A stretch of DNA of 64,000 nucleotides from Saprospiraceae bacterium (GCA_016706365.1 JADJJU010000003.1:248001-312000), one strand, 5' to 3'; shown: positions 1 through 9,486, counted from the first letter of the stretch. Translations and numbers: made by a program. The notes: generated by a model not told the origin, from the letters alone.

Positions 1-39
1 AGTCAGTCTGCATTTATAAAATTAGGTATCATTTGAACC

Positions 40-843
40 ATGAAGCGCAAATTAAATAATAATATCACCTTTCTCAATAAAGCCGGAATGTCCGGGTTGC
101 TGATATGGACATTGATGATATTCATGCTTTCATCATGCACGAGAAAAATGCATCAAGCCTCTGTTCGGCCAAATTTGTATCAAATAGATAATAATTTGGA
201 TACTATCAGGTCAGTGGGGAATTTGGAAGGTATGATTGCACCCTTCAGAGATAGTATGGAGATTGAAATGGGATCAGTCATCGGATATATCGAGAGTGAA
301 ATGCCCCGGAAACAACCCGAATCTACATTGACACATTGGATGGGGGATTTAACTTATACTGCGGGTAAAAAATATTCAGGGAAAGAGATTGATTTTGCTT
401 TTTTGAATCATGGAGGTATTAGGGTATCTTATGTAGCAGCAGGACCTATTACTGTGGGAAAGGTTTTTGAAATTATGCCTTTCGATAATTTGCTTACTGT
501 ATTGACATTGACCGGAGAAGAAGTTCAGATGTTATTTGATTTAATTGCATACAAAAATGGCGGATGGCCGGTGAGCAAGCAAGTTTATGTAGAATTGGAT
601 GGTGAGGAGGCTGTAAATATTCGAATACATGGAGAATATTTGAAAGCCGACAAATTATACACAGTTGCAACTACCAGCTTTCTGGCAGAAGGTGGTGATG
701 GACTTGATTTTTTGAAGAAGGTGCCCAGAACCGATTACCCTGTATTCATCAGAGATATTATTATCGAAGATATTAAGTCAAAAAATGCTTTGGGAGAAAA
801 AATAAGCGCTACTGGTACAGGGAGAATGGTCAGGCCTCAATAA
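40..843 (+). CDS. 5'-nucleotidase C-terminal domain lipoprotein
   Basis: This 267-residue protein matches the C-terminal (substrate-binding) domain of UshA-type 5'-nucleotidases. A hydrophobic segment ends in a lipobox-like LSSC near residue 33, so it is probably an outer or periplasmic lipoprotein. Family motifs are NHGGIR near residue 128, a GPITVGKVFEIMPFDN stretch, and a late AEGGDG motif. It has no metallophosphatase domain; that is supplied by the next gene 38 bp downstream. Together they would hydrolyse nucleotides outside the cytoplasm to release phosphate and nucleosides. The family assignment is firm, the exact substrate is not known. Confidence 0.88.
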   Translation: MKRKLNNNITFLNKAGMSGLLIWTLMIFMLSSCTRKMHQASVRPNLYQIDNNLDTIRSVGNLEGMIAPFRDSMEIEMGSVIGYIESEMPRKQPESTLTHWMGDLTYTAGKKYSGKEIDFAFLNHGGIRVSYVAAGPITVGKVFEIMPFDNLLTVLTLTGEEVQMLFDLIAYKNGGWPVSKQVYVELDGEEAVNIRIHGEYLKADKLYTVATTSFLAEGGDGLDFLKKVPRTDYPVFIRDIIIEDIKSKNALGEKISATGTGRMVRPQ

Positions 844-881
844 TTCAATTGGATTATTGTTAATGCTTCAATCAAAATAAT

Positions 882-1793
882 ATGCTTAGAAGAGATTTTG
901 TAAAAATTGCAGGAACTGGTGCCATACTTGGGGCAATGGGGACATTTCCGGTAAATGCTTTTGCTGCCGGAGCAGTATATCGCCTTACGATATTACATAG
1001 TAATGATGTGCATTCCAGAATCGATCCATTCCCAATGGATGGAGGCAGAAATGCTGGGAAAGCAGGAGTGGACAGAAGATATAAACTCATTGAGAAAATC
1101 AGAAGAGAAGAGGAGCATGTGCTCCTGGTAGATGCCGGGGATGTGTTTCAGGGGACCCCATATTTTAATATGTTTAATGGAGCCCTTGAAATGCAGCTGA
1201 TGGCTCAGATGAAATACGAAGCTGGGGTTCCGGGTAATCATGATTTTGACAAAGGGATAGAGAACCTTGCGGAGCAACTACCCAAGGGAAAATTTAAAAT
1301 GGTGGTGTCAAATTACGGACTTGAAAATACTGCCTTAAATGGGATGACAATACCCCGACATATCATACAGAAGGGACCATTGAGGATAGGAATAGTTGGA
1401 GCCGGGCTAAATCTCCACGGATACCTCACCGAAAATATGTACAGTGGTGTTCAATTCCTGGATACTATAAAAACAATAGATCAACAAGCCGCAATACTTA
1501 GGGAAGAGGGATGTCACCTGATTGTTTGTCTTTCCCATTTGGGCTATTCTTACAAAGACAATACAATGTCAGATATAGTTTTGGGCAGGGAATCAGAAAA
1601 TGTCGATATTATCATTGGTGGACACACACATACATTCCTTGATGAACCTACTATGGTAAAAAACAAAATAGGTAAACCGGTAGTGATTAATCAGGCTGGC
1701 TGGGGAGGTATTGTTTTAGGTCGTTTAGATGTTCAGTTTGAGTATAATTTTAAGCATAAGTGTGTGAGTTGTAAGAATGAGTATGTGGTGTGA
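882..1793 (+). CDS. Metallophosphatase, 5'-nucleotidase N-terminal domain, Tat-exported
   Basis: The 303-residue protein starts with a twin-arginine signal (RRDF at residues 3-6, then a hydrophobic stretch ending in AFA). The calcineurin-like dimetal site is complete: NDVH near residue 41, DAGD at 84-87, GNHD at 118-121, SHLG, and GGHTHT near residue 247. It lacks the C-terminal nucleotide-binding domain, which is the separate upstream protein. The two genes are 38 bp apart in the same direction and are probably one operon. The split-domain arrangement is recurrent in Bacteroidota, so this is not a frameshift. Confidence 0.9.
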   Translation: MLRRDFVKIAGTGAILGAMGTFPVNAFAAGAVYRLTILHSNDVHSRIDPFPMDGGRNAGKAGVDRRYKLIEKIRREEEHVLLVDAGDVFQGTPYFNMFNGALEMQLMAQMKYEAGVPGNHDFDKGIENLAEQLPKGKFKMVVSNYGLENTALNGMTIPRHIIQKGPLRIGIVGAGLNLHGYLTENMYSGVQFLDTIKTIDQQAAILREEGCHLIVCLSHLGYSYKDNTMSDIVLGRESENVDIIIGGHTHTFLDEPTMVKNKIGKPVVINQAGWGGIVLGRLDVQFEYNFKHKCVSCKNEYVV

Positions 1794-2114
1794 CAATTGG
1801 TGAATTGGTGAGTTGGAGAATTGGCGCAGTGAATTAAACAGCCATTTCGACCATGATTGAACAGCCGAAATTGCAGCCATCCACCCTTTGTTGCTCAGAG
1901 TAGCTTTCAGCTACGACCTTAGAAGTCCATTTCAGCTGACGTTAGTGAGTGTGAGTGCCGTAGCAGAATGCTACGGGAAGGAATGGTGTGGGGTTGCCTA
2001 ATGGTGTGCTGACCTTAGAAGCTAGCAGAAAGGGCTAAGAGTGCCTTAGCTGAAAGCACGGAAGTGGAGCAGGAATGAACAACCAAAGTGTGAGGGATCG
2101 CAGCGGGCACGAGG

Positions 2115-2138
2115 AGAGACGCATTAAAATGCGTCTCT
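2115..2138. repeat. 11-bp inverted repeat
   Basis: Arms of 11 bp (2115-2125 and 2128-2138, AGAGACGCATT and its complement) are separated by two bases. No T-tract follows, so a simple intrinsic terminator is unlikely. It is flanked at some distance by CGGGC/GCCCG (2104-2108, 2156-2160), suggesting a larger folded unit. Confidence 0.7.
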
Positions 2139-2159
2139 GCGAAGTAAAGCGGAGAGCCC

Positions 2160-2217
2160 GACCGATAACATGCTGGAGAAACAAGTCATGACTTGTTTCT
2201 CCAGCATGTTATCGGTC
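2160..2217. repeat. Perfect 58-bp palindrome
   Basis: Two 29-bp arms (2160-2188 and 2189-2217) are perfectly complementary with no loop. On RNA it would form one long hairpin, on DNA a cruciform. It is followed by a non-T-rich sequence. It could be a repetitive extragenic palindrome, the trace of a small mobile element, or an assembly fold-back artefact. Confidence 0.85.
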
Positions 2218-2541
2218 ACACCCAAAAAATCAATATTTTAGAAGTCAAATTATATAAATAATTGGGGCAGAGAATTATAAATAAGCAAATTTTTGTTTGT
2301 TATGGACATTGTTTCTATATTCCCACATTCATACGTGTTACCTGATCTAAAAGAAGATGTCAAATTGTCCTGATTTTCTTTTATCGAATACGGACAAATT
2401 TTTAGACCTTTACAGCCCTTATTCTGATAAGTGTTGAATAATGAATTTATTATGGTTGGATTACCGGGAAAATTGACGAGTGATAACGTAGTTGATTATG
2501 AACCACTGTCAGTTTCCGGATCGGTTTGTAGACATTGAATT

Positions 2542-3948
2542 ATGGGTGAACATCAACAAGTGTGGAATTTATGTTTGGCAACGATACAGGCTGAGGTAAA
2601 CCCTCAAAGCTATAGTACCTGGTTTAAGCCCATCCGCCCTGTGAGACTGAAGGAATCTGTACTTACGATACAAGTGCCCAATAAGTTTTTTTACGAATGG
2701 CTGGAGCAGCACTACGTGGATTTGCTAAAAAAAGTGATCAGGAAGGAACTGGGAGATAAAGCGAAGCTCGAATATCAAATCCTGATGCAGACGGCGGATG
2801 AACCCCAGCAAAAGCAGAAAAACGGGGTTCATGAAGAAACAAAACAGAATGAGCAAAATGAGATCAGAAATCCATTTGTGATTCCGGGGATCCGCAAGAT
2901 GAAGGTGGAAACTCAACTAAATAAGAATTGTACATTTGACAATTATATAGAAGGAGATTGCAATCGGCTTGCAAGGTCAGCGGGATTGGCTATTGCTGAG
3001 CGATCCGGCACGACTTCATTCAACCCATTGGTCATTTACGGATCTGCAGGTCTGGGTAAAACGCATCTGGCGCAGGCTATAGGAAACACGATCGTCCAGA
3101 ATCATCCTGAAAAAAGTGTGCTGTATATCTCAATAGAGAAATTCTCGAATCAGATGGTGCAGGCCATCAAGAATAATACCATAAATGATTTTGTGAGCTT
3201 CTATCAGCTGCTAGATGTGCTGATAGTGGATGATATCCATTTTCTGGCTGAGCGGACCAAGACCCAGGAAATTTTCTTTCATATTTTCAACCAGTTGCAT
3301 CAGAACAGGAAGCAGCTCATCATCACTTCTGACAGAGCTCCCAAGGATCTGAATGGTATGGATGACAGGCTGATCTCCAGATTCAAATGGGGATTGACTG
3401 CTGATCTTCAAATCCCGGATCTGGAAACCCGGATGGCAATTTTAGAAGCTAAAATGGAGAAGGAAGGCATCATATTGCCACCGAATATTGTAGAATTCAT
3501 CAGCTATCATATCAAAGACAATATCCGTGAACTGGAGGGTGTGCTGATTTCATTGATAGCCCAATCTTCGCTGAATAGAAAGGAAGTGGATCTAACACTA
3601 GCTAAGGAGGTCATTCAAAAATTCGTCACTCAGCTCAACAGCGGAGTAAGCATAGAGAGCATTCAGGAACTGGTAGCAAAGACATTTGATATTCCGGTGG
3701 ATCAGTTGAATGGGAAAAGCAGAAAGAGGGGAGTGGTTATTGCCAGACAATTGTCCATGTATCTGGCCAAAAATTATACGAATAAGTCACTGAAAGTTAT
3801 CGGTGATTATTTTGGTGGTAAGGATCACAGCACTGTGATATATTCCTGCAAGGCTATCCAGGACATGCTGGATACGGATCCTAAATTCAGAACGAAAGTG
3901 AATGAGATAGAGCGGGAGGTGAAGATTTCCTTGAATGCTACGGGATAG
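2542..3948 (+). CDS. dnaA: Chromosomal replication initiator DnaA
   Basis: DnaA binds the chromosomal origin and opens it for replication. The 468-residue protein has all four domains: an N-terminal DnaB-contacting domain (1-80, with WFKPIRP), a variable linker (about 85-120), an AAA+ ATPase with Walker A GSAGLGKT (167-174) and Walker B LIVDD (227-231) plus the DDRLISRF sensor region, and a C-terminal DNA-binding domain with the signature GGKDHSTV (425-432). The length is normal and the frame is intact. It stands alone: dnaN and other usual neighbours are absent on either side, which is common in Bacteroidota. Confidence 0.97.
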   Translation: MGEHQQVWNLCLATIQAEVNPQSYSTWFKPIRPVRLKESVLTIQVPNKFFYEWLEQHYVDLLKKVIRKELGDKAKLEYQILMQTADEPQQKQKNGVHEETKQNEQNEIRNPFVIPGIRKMKVETQLNKNCTFDNYIEGDCNRLARSAGLAIAERSGTTSFNPLVIYGSAGLGKTHLAQAIGNTIVQNHPEKSVLYISIEKFSNQMVQAIKNNTINDFVSFYQLLDVLIVDDIHFLAERTKTQEIFFHIFNQLHQNRKQLIITSDRAPKDLNGMDDRLISRFKWGLTADLQIPDLETRMAILEAKMEKEGIILPPNIVEFISYHIKDNIRELEGVLISLIAQSSLNRKEVDLTLAKEVIQKFVTQLNSGVSIESIQELVAKTFDIPVDQLNGKSRKRGVVIARQLSMYLAKNYTNKSLKVIGDYFGGKDHSTVIYSCKAIQDMLDTDPKFRTKVNEIEREVKISLNATG

Positions 3949-3986
3949 AGAAAAGGGGGATCGGTTAATCGGGGAATCGGTTAATC

Positions 3987-4225
3987 GAAACAGCCGTAAA
4001 CAGCCTCGTTATAGCGGTGAAGCATTAAAGCGTAAACAGCCGGGAAGAAGCTGCGAGCCATAAGCTGCGAGCCTCGAAAAAACAGCCAAACAGCCGCTTC
4101 AGGCTGGACAGCCCCTAGAGAGGTGCTACAAGCCCTGAAGGGGCGACATATATCAGCGAGGCGGTAAAACCCCTCGCTGAAAGGGCGACATATACGAGCG
4201 AGGCGGTGCAGCCCCTCGCGAAAAA
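3987..4225. repeat. AACAGCC heptamers and a 42-bp tandem repeat
   Basis: AACAGCC occurs at 3989-3995, 3999-4005, 4035-4041, 4081-4087 and 4089-4095, the same heptamer as in the spacer before dnaA. It is followed by two tandem copies of a unit of about 42 bp (4141-4182 and 4183-4224). Each begins GGGCGACATATA and contains GCGAGGCGG then CCCCTCGC, which can pair. The whole 3949-4614 spacer has no recognisable gene. Confidence 0.65.
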
Positions 4226-4448
4226 GCCACGAGATTACGCCTCAACCCGCCCGATGGTGCAAAAAGCATAATCGAAAGCGATACCGGGGTCAGTCGTCCT
4301 ACGACCAAAGCAACCAAGAAGGACCACAAAATAGTCTCATAAGTAGCTTCACCAATACAGATTCAATAATTTCAGATTATGTGATGGTTTGTTAATCAAT
4401 TAGTTATTTAAATGTTGGAATAAAAACGATAAATAGTTTAGATCAAAA

Positions 4449-4479
4449 TTTGTATTATTGTAAGACCTGTATATATTTG
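4449..4479 (+). promoter_or_regulatory. Bacteroidota-type promoter for tRNA-Ser
   Basis: TTTG at 4449-4452, a 19-base spacer, then TATATTTG at 4472-4479 match the phylum consensus (TTTG, N19-21, TAnnTTTG). Transcription would begin near 4486 and read a leader of about 130 nt into the tRNA-Ser gene. Confidence 0.7.
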
Positions 4480-4614
4480 CATCCGCTTTGAGGGAATAGT
4501 GCAGTTGAGATGAAGATGATGAAACAGAGCGGAATGCCAAATGAAGAAACAATGTGGACTCTGAGGCGTTAGAAACAAGAAAAGTGATACTTGAAAGCAG
4601 GTATTAAAAGATAT

Positions 4615-4701
4615 GGTGAGATGGGTGAGTGGCTTAAACCAACAGTTTGCTAAACTGTCGTGCGGGTGACCGTACCGCGGGTTCGAATCCCGCTCTCACC
4701 G
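4615..4701 (+). tRNA. tRNA-Ser (GCT)
   Basis: The acceptor arm GGTGAGA (4615-4621) pairs with TCTCACC before the discriminator G at 4701. The anticodon stem ACAGT/ACTGT encloses a seven-base loop with anticodon GCT at 4649-4651. There is a long variable arm, as expected for a class II serine tRNA, and a GGTTCGAATCC T-arm. No CCA is encoded. Confidence 0.95.
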
Positions 4702-4804
4702 CATGTATTTTTTGAAAAAGAAATACATCGGTGAGAATAACCACACACTCAAACTCTTCTAACCCAACACACTCACACCCAAACTTCCACACCCACACCC
4801 GATT

Positions 4805-4865
<61 letters not shown>

Positions 4866-4878
<13 letters not shown>

Positions 4879-5001
4879 CGAATTGGAATTTAGTCCGTTT
4901 CAAAACGCTGTAAATCGCTTGATTTACAGCGTTTTGTGTTTTTGGGCATATCAATTCATACCAATGTAATTCAATTGTTGGGTGAACGATAAGGTGAACG
5001 C
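4866..5001. other. Putative left attachment region (attL)
   Basis: This stretch holds the tRNA-Pro 3' end (CTGGTACCCCGAC, 4867-4879), the terminator hairpin, a block around GGGCATATCAATT (4944-4980) and a 21-bp element at 4981-5001 with two GGTGAACG copies. All four parts recur, diverged or identical, at 57.84-58.11 kb in the same orientation. The integrase gene begins 163 bp later. I infer a site-specific integration at tRNA-Pro; which bases are the crossover core cannot be told from sequence alone. Confidence 0.6.
4901..4943 (+). terminator. Intrinsic terminator after the tRNA genes
   Basis: A perfect 16-bp stem (4901-4916 with 4921-4936) with the loop GCTT is followed by TGTTTTT. It would end the tRNA transcript. 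It also lies inside the region duplicated near 58 kb. Confidence 0.85.
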
Positions 5002-5164
5002 ATTTTTAGCTTAGATTTGTACTGTTATCGATGTAATGAATTGACATTCAATTACATGTGTTAATTTGATTTAGTTTCATTTGATTCCATTTGATGAATA
5101 CCCAGTGAACCGAAAGGTGAACGATTAGGGGTTTTTCATTCAAAAGAACTAAAATCGAACCAAA

Positions 5165-6427
5165 ATGAGTACATCTTCAGGCTTTGGTATCCATTTCGTG
5201 ATACGTGAGAGATCTTATCGACCCGGCTACGGATCAGTCGCCATGCGCATCGTAGCCCAAGTGAAGAGAATTGAAATTTCTATGAACACTGTCGTCCTAC
5301 TCGAGGACTGGGATAAAACGAAAGGGAGGGCCAAAGACAGAAACCCAGAAGCCAGGTCTATAAATAAATTTTTAGACCAATCCAAAGCTAAAATGTGGGG
5401 GCTGTATAAAGATTCAAGAATTTATGAAGAGACACTTGACCTCAATGCTCTGAAGGATGCTTTCCTCGGAGTAGAAGTAAAACAGAAAACAATTCTCGAA
5501 GCATTTACTTACCACTACCGGTTGCAGTCTTCTGTACTCAAACCCGGCACATTGAAAAATTACCGTACTACTGAGAAGTATATCAAAGAATTTGTAACGA
5601 AGGAAAAAAGAAAAACTGATATACCCCTAGTCAAAATTAATTACCAGTTCATTACGGAGTTTGAATACTTCCTCAGAATGTATATTCCGAAAGACCACAG
5701 AAAGAAACTTCAGAATAATGGTCTCATGAAGCACATGGAGCGGCTCCAAAAAGTACTCAATTTTGTACACAAGCTGGACTGGATGACCGAGAAGCCAATG
5801 GAGAAATTCAGCCTCAAATTTGTAAAGACAGACCGTGGGTACTTATCTGAGGAGGAACTAGAACTTCTCGAGAATATTCAGCTTGACAGCATTCGTCTGG
5901 ATAAGACCCGGGATTTGTTTATATTCTCTTGTTACACCGGCCTTTCATACATTGATATGTATCTTTTATCCACTGATCATATTACAAGAGGTATCGACGG
6001 CAATTTTTGGATCCAAACCCAAAGAGAAAAATCAAGTGAGAAGGTTATCGTCCCGCTTCTACCAAAAGCTCTGGAATTGATAAAGAAGTATTCTAATGAT
6101 CCATCAGCTATCAGGCAAGGAAGTGTTTTCCCTCCAATCTCTAATCAAAAAATCAATTCGTATCTGAAAGAGCTGGCCACAATTTGTGGTATTCAGCAGC
6201 GACTTACATTTCACCTGGCCAGGCACACCTTTGCTACTACTGTTACTTTGTCAAACGGAGTCCCGATTGAGACTGTTAGCAAAATGCTGGGACACACCAG
6301 AATTTCTACGACTCAAATTTATGCAAAGGTTGTAGAACGCAAGGTGTCTGAAGATATGGCAGCTTTAAGGAACAGGCTGGAAGGGCAGAGAAGGAATATT
6401 AAAATTAGAACTGGTACTAACCATTAG
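5165..6427 (+). CDS. Tyrosine recombinase/integrase, IntDOT-like
   Basis: This 420-residue site-specific recombinase has an arm-binding N-terminus (about 1-105), a SAM-like core-binding domain (about 108-205) and a C-terminal catalytic domain. The catalytic set is visible: a beta-hairpin Lys near REKSSEK (287-293), HLAR with H350 and R353, H377 in GHTRIS, and the nucleophile Y386 in QIYAKV. The position normally held by the first catalytic Arg is Ser261 (TGLSYID), a substitution known from the CTnDOT integrase. It lies just inside the putative left attachment region, reads away from tRNA-Pro, and probably integrates and excises the island. The frame is intact. Confidence 0.92.
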   Translation: MSTSSGFGIHFVIRERSYRPGYGSVAMRIVAQVKRIEISMNTVVLLEDWDKTKGRAKDRNPEARSINKFLDQSKAKMWGLYKDSRIYEETLDLNALKDAFLGVEVKQKTILEAFTYHYRLQSSVLKPGTLKNYRTTEKYIKEFVTKEKRKTDIPLVKINYQFITEFEYFLRMYIPKDHRKKLQNNGLMKHMERLQKVLNFVHKLDWMTEKPMEKFSLKFVKTDRGYLSEEELELLENIQLDSIRLDKTRDLFIFSCYTGLSYIDMYLLSTDHITRGIDGNFWIQTQREKSSEKVIVPLLPKALELIKKYSNDPSAIRQGSVFPPISNQKINSYLKELATICGIQQRLTFHLARHTFATTVTLSNGVPIETVSKMLGHTRISTTQIYAKVVERKVSEDMAALRNRLEGQRRNIKIRTGTNH

Positions 6428-6687
6428 GCACACGTCCACAAATCGGAATTTTAATATTTGTTGAGTTTTGCATGATTAATAATTCTTCTTCACCATGGTT
6501 GATAGTATAGCTTTTCTAACTGAGAAACATAAAAAATCAAGCTGTCCTAAATTGTGCATTAGTTATTACTTATTTGACTGCAAACATTAATGGACGACCA
6601 AATAGCATGATGATAAAAATAGCTTATGATTAGCAGCATTGCTAATAAAAGTAATTTGATAACCCATAATTATGATTGGAATTCAAA

Positions 6688-7401
6688 TTATTCTTTTTGA
6701 AGCATATCCATTAAGGTATTTAGCTCACGAAGCACAATTTTCCTGCCGCTGACTTGTAACAGATTATCAGTTTTCAATTTATTTAATATTCTTACAATTG
6801 TCTCCAGCGAAGCACCAACATAGTCAGCTAACTCAGTTCTTGTAATCGTTATGACACCCGATGGAGAACCAGAAAGACGATATTGTTCGTGAAGAATAAG
6901 TAAAGCAAGTACCAGACGTTCTTTTACTCTGAATTTTTGAAACACCGTTATTCGGTTAGTCCAAACTGTAAAATCCCGGGCAAGCGTACTCAGAATGTTT
7001 CTGGCAAAAGCAGTCGAATCTGATATTAGACTCTTAAAAATATCCGCTGGGATAAAATTAATTTTTGAATCCTCTAATAATACTGCTGAAACAGGATGCG
7101 ATTCTTCAGCCAGTAATTGCCGGTATCCAATCAGATCTCCATTCGAATAAATGTACATTGTCTGTCTGTGACCGGAATCTGATTGCTGGAAAATTTTGAC
7201 TTTACCTGACAACAACCAATATATACCTTTGGGATAGAAACCCTGGCGAAAAAGATAATCGCCCCGCTTGCCGGACTTATCTTCAATATAATTGTGTAGG
7301 TAGGAAAGATCTTTGGTCGGAAGGTCTTTGAGAACAGCACTATTTTGAAACAGAAATTGCTGAGTAATCTTTAAAATTCTTTCCTCTGTTTTCATTTTCA
7401 A
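6688..7401 (-). CDS. Crp/Fnr family transcriptional regulator
   Basis: The 237-residue protein has an N-terminal cyclic-nucleotide-type beta-barrel (about 30-140; GDYLFRQG and SGKVKIF) and a C-terminal winged helix-turn-helix (about 170-225; TRTELADYVGASLETIVRILNKL). There is no FNR-type cysteine cluster, so oxygen sensing by an Fe-S cluster is not indicated. It sits downstream of, and in the same direction as, the haloperoxidase-type gene, but a terminator separates them. The ligand and targets are unknown. Confidence 0.9.
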   Translation of the reverse strand: MKMKTEERILKITQQFLFQNSAVLKDLPTKDLSYLHNYIEDKSGKRGDYLFRQGFYPKGIYWLLSGKVKIFQQSDSGHRQTMYIYSNGDLIGYRQLLAEESHPVSAVLLEDSKINFIPADIFKSLISDSTAFARNILSTLARDFTVWTNRITVFQKFRVKERLVLALLILHEQYRLSGSPSGVITITRTELADYVGASLETIVRILNKLKTDNLLQVSGRKIVLRELNTLMDMLQKE

Positions 7402-7434
7402 TCCTGCGGGTATTGATTATCATAAGCTATAAAA

Positions 7435-7459
7435 AAGCCCGGCTTTTATAACCGGGCTT
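7435..7459 (-). terminator. Intrinsic terminator of the haloperoxidase gene
   Basis: AAGCCCGG at 7435-7442 pairs with CCGGGCTT at 7452-7459. Read on the minus strand, the stem is followed by a run of T's (plus-strand A's just before 7435). It would end transcription from the minus-strand gene ending at 7524. Confidence 0.85.
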
Positions 7460-7523
7460 AATCTTTATTGTGTAAGATATTAAAAAAAACCAGGTACAGA
7501 AAGTTCTTAATTATAAGGATGTT

Positions 7524-8909
7524 TTATCTCCATGGTAATGAATTAACTTTTCTGCCTACTCGAAGACCCAGGTCCATTGCAGCATCTGCATCCATTCTGA
7601 AATGCACCCCGATGGGAATTCTCGAATAAGCATTCTCCTGTGCCATTTGATAAAAACTATTAAATGATCTTGGTGTACCTATAAACTCAGACCTTAATTC
7701 GTGGCATTTATCAGTAAATGAATAATCATGTCCAAATTCAGCAGTAAGTACTTCAGATGCTGCGGCTCCAAATGTACCATGACCTGAAGGGTAAGTAGGG
7801 AATTGAGGTGTAAAATACTGACCTGAACCATCAGGACACATTATAGAATTCCAATCTGAATGTCCCATGGATCCTTTAATGTAATCGACTGGGCGAAGTA
7901 AATTGAATCGATACTTTTCACTCCAACATCGAATGCCTGCATCACAGACTGCCATTCCAAGTTTAGCGGTAACTATTACAGCTTTTGCAAGATCAGCATC
8001 CTCTTCTTTCAATACCTGTACCGCTATTGCTTCCCATCTTCCAGCCGGTGAAAAGGTTAATGCCGGACAGTCATCGCTCCAGAATTGTGCAATCCACTTA
8101 TCTTCATAGTTTTGACCCAGACGAATAAGATCTACTTTGTTTTCAGTTTCCAGCGCTTGGGCATAAAATTCACTTTTTACATCTGTGCTGAATGGAAGAT
8201 GTGCTTTGCACTTGTCATCTGAAGAAGCTGCAAATGTTCTTACACTGCCCCAATAAGGTAAAAGTGCCTCTCCAAAATCTGGATAAGTGGGCTGCCATAA
8301 TCCAGGTCCTTGCGGTGGTGCGTAATTAGGGTCTCTTGGACGCAAGTAACTCTCATGTCCTGCGAGATCAGTTCTTGACCATTCAAATACAGCTTCCGCA
8401 ATATCTCTTCCCCAAACTATCGATGCATTATATACATCCGGTGTTACATCTGACTCATAGAGTACATTGAGTTGATTTTGAAGACTTAGGATTCTTGACA
8501 CCTGGGCTGCTGGTGCCGTAGGGAATAATTTTTGTGCCATAGTAGTATATGCACTATTCAACGCCAGTGGATAATGAATTTCTGTATTGCCAATTTTTGG
8601 AAGTTGTAATCCCGGATAATGGCTTTCAAGAGATTTGTATCCGGGAATTCCGGAGACTACTGTTTCATAAGCAGCAAGTCCTATATAACCGTAAGCTCTG
8701 GCAGCTACTGGTGGTAAATAACCGGGAGTAAATCGTTCTATTTCTAATAATAATTCATGCCATTCTACGACCACTTTGTTTTCAAATGAAGATGTCAGTT
8801 CTTTAGTAGCTACTAAATCCGGCTCGTCCCGCTTGCATGATATCATTGTCAACAGTAAAAAAATAGATAAGAGGACTGATTTTTTCAGAAATGGTAATTT
8901 TAAAGACAT
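7524..8909 (-). CDS. Vanadium-dependent haloperoxidase-family lipoprotein
   Basis: The 461-residue protein belongs to the vanadium haloperoxidase/PAP2 superfamily. The vanadate (or phosphate) site is complete: K322-x6-R329-P330, PSGH at 364-367 and SR-x5-H (S419, R420, H426). An N-terminal hydrophobic segment ends in a lipobox-like TMISC with Cys25, so it is probably a cell-envelope lipoprotein. Related bacterial enzymes oxidise halides with hydrogen peroxide or act as acid phosphatases; motifs alone do not decide which. It is followed by its own terminator and preceded by a small lipoprotein gene 28 bp upstream in the same direction, likely an operon. Confidence 0.87.
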   Translation of the reverse strand: MSLKLPFLKKSVLLSIFLLLTMISCKRDEPDLVATKELTSSFENKVVVEWHELLLEIERFTPGYLPPVAARAYGYIGLAAYETVVSGIPGYKSLESHYPGLQLPKIGNTEIHYPLALNSAYTTMAQKLFPTAPAAQVSRILSLQNQLNVLYESDVTPDVYNASIVWGRDIAEAVFEWSRTDLAGHESYLRPRDPNYAPPQGPGLWQPTYPDFGEALLPYWGSVRTFAASSDDKCKAHLPFSTDVKSEFYAQALETENKVDLIRLGQNYEDKWIAQFWSDDCPALTFSPAGRWEAIAVQVLKEEDADLAKAVIVTAKLGMAVCDAGIRCWSEKYRFNLLRPVDYIKGSMGHSDWNSIMCPDGSGQYFTPQFPTYPSGHGTFGAAASEVLTAEFGHDYSFTDKCHELRSEFIGTPRSFNSFYQMAQENAYSRIPIGVHFRMDADAAMDLGLRVGRKVNSLPWR

Positions 8910-8937
8910 AATGCAATTTTGGGGTTTGGTGATTTGA

Positions 8938-9435
8938 TTATATGGATGTTGCTAAATAGAGTAATCGAAATTTATTTGAATAACTTTTACTTGCTTCCTG
9001 ATCATATTGGTGCACCTTTTCGAGAAACTTTATTTTCCTTTTTTCAAAATCTTGTTTTTCCTTAGCCAGGGACCTGATTTGATCTGCCAGTATTTTATCT
9101 TGTTTACCTGCCTCATTTACCATTTTCTGGATATCCTTTTGTAATAACTGGAAGGACATGAACATACGAATATGATCAGCGTTACGGGAGTTTAGAAAAA
9201 TCTCCCTGTCCACTGGTGGAAAATCTTTTTGCAAGGATGCTTCAATTTTATTTGAGACATCATCCCAGAGACTATCGACACTATTGTTTAATGCATTATG
9301 CCGAAGTTCCAGGTCATGGGCTATTTTAATTAAAGTAAGTGATTCATTCTCCCACTTTGATTTGTCATCCAATCCATTACATGCAAGAATCATAAGCGTA
9401 AATGAATAAATCAAAAATCGAAGAGAATATTTCAT
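8938..9435 (-). CDS. Hypothetical coiled-coil lipoprotein
   Basis: I do not recognise this family. The frame is open up to 9486, but I prefer the internal ATG at 9435, because it gives a normal lipoprotein signal (positive start, hydrophobic core, ILAC lipobox). The mature protein of about 145 residues is rich in Lys, Glu and Gln and is mostly predicted helix, with heptad-like stretches (SLAKEKQDFEKRKIKFLEKV). It lies 28 bp upstream of the haloperoxidase-type gene on the same strand and may work with it in the envelope. Confidence 0.65.
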   Translation of the reverse strand: MKYSLRFLIYSFTLMILACNGLDDKSKWENESLTLIKIAHDLELRHNALNNSVDSLWDDVSNKIEASLQKDFPPVDREIFLNSRNADHIRMFMSFQLLQKDIQKMVNEAGKQDKILADQIRSLAKEKQDFEKRKIKFLEKVHQYDQEASKSYSNKFRLLYLATSI

Positions 9436-9486
9436 ATTGCTGAGATTGAGAATTAGCCATAAAGGTTTAAAGAAAAATAATTTCAA

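Larger units (their letters stand above)
1794..2541. other. Gene-free spacer with repeats and palindromes
   Basis: These 748 bp hold no convincing gene. The left part carries two copies of the heptamer AACAGCC (1837-1843, 1860-1866). The middle is more GC-rich and contains two inverted repeats described separately. The right 320 bp, just before dnaA, is AT-rich. I see no clear DnaA box cluster (TTATNCACA), so I do not call an origin here. Confidence 0.5.

Noticed and set aside
872..1277. Minus-strand frames opposite the metallophosphatase
   Set aside because: Antisense shadows of a strongly conserved gene.
2222..2541. Chromosome origin before dnaA
   Set aside because: No cluster of TTATNCACA-like boxes or AT-rich 13-mers with neighbours such as dnaN was found.
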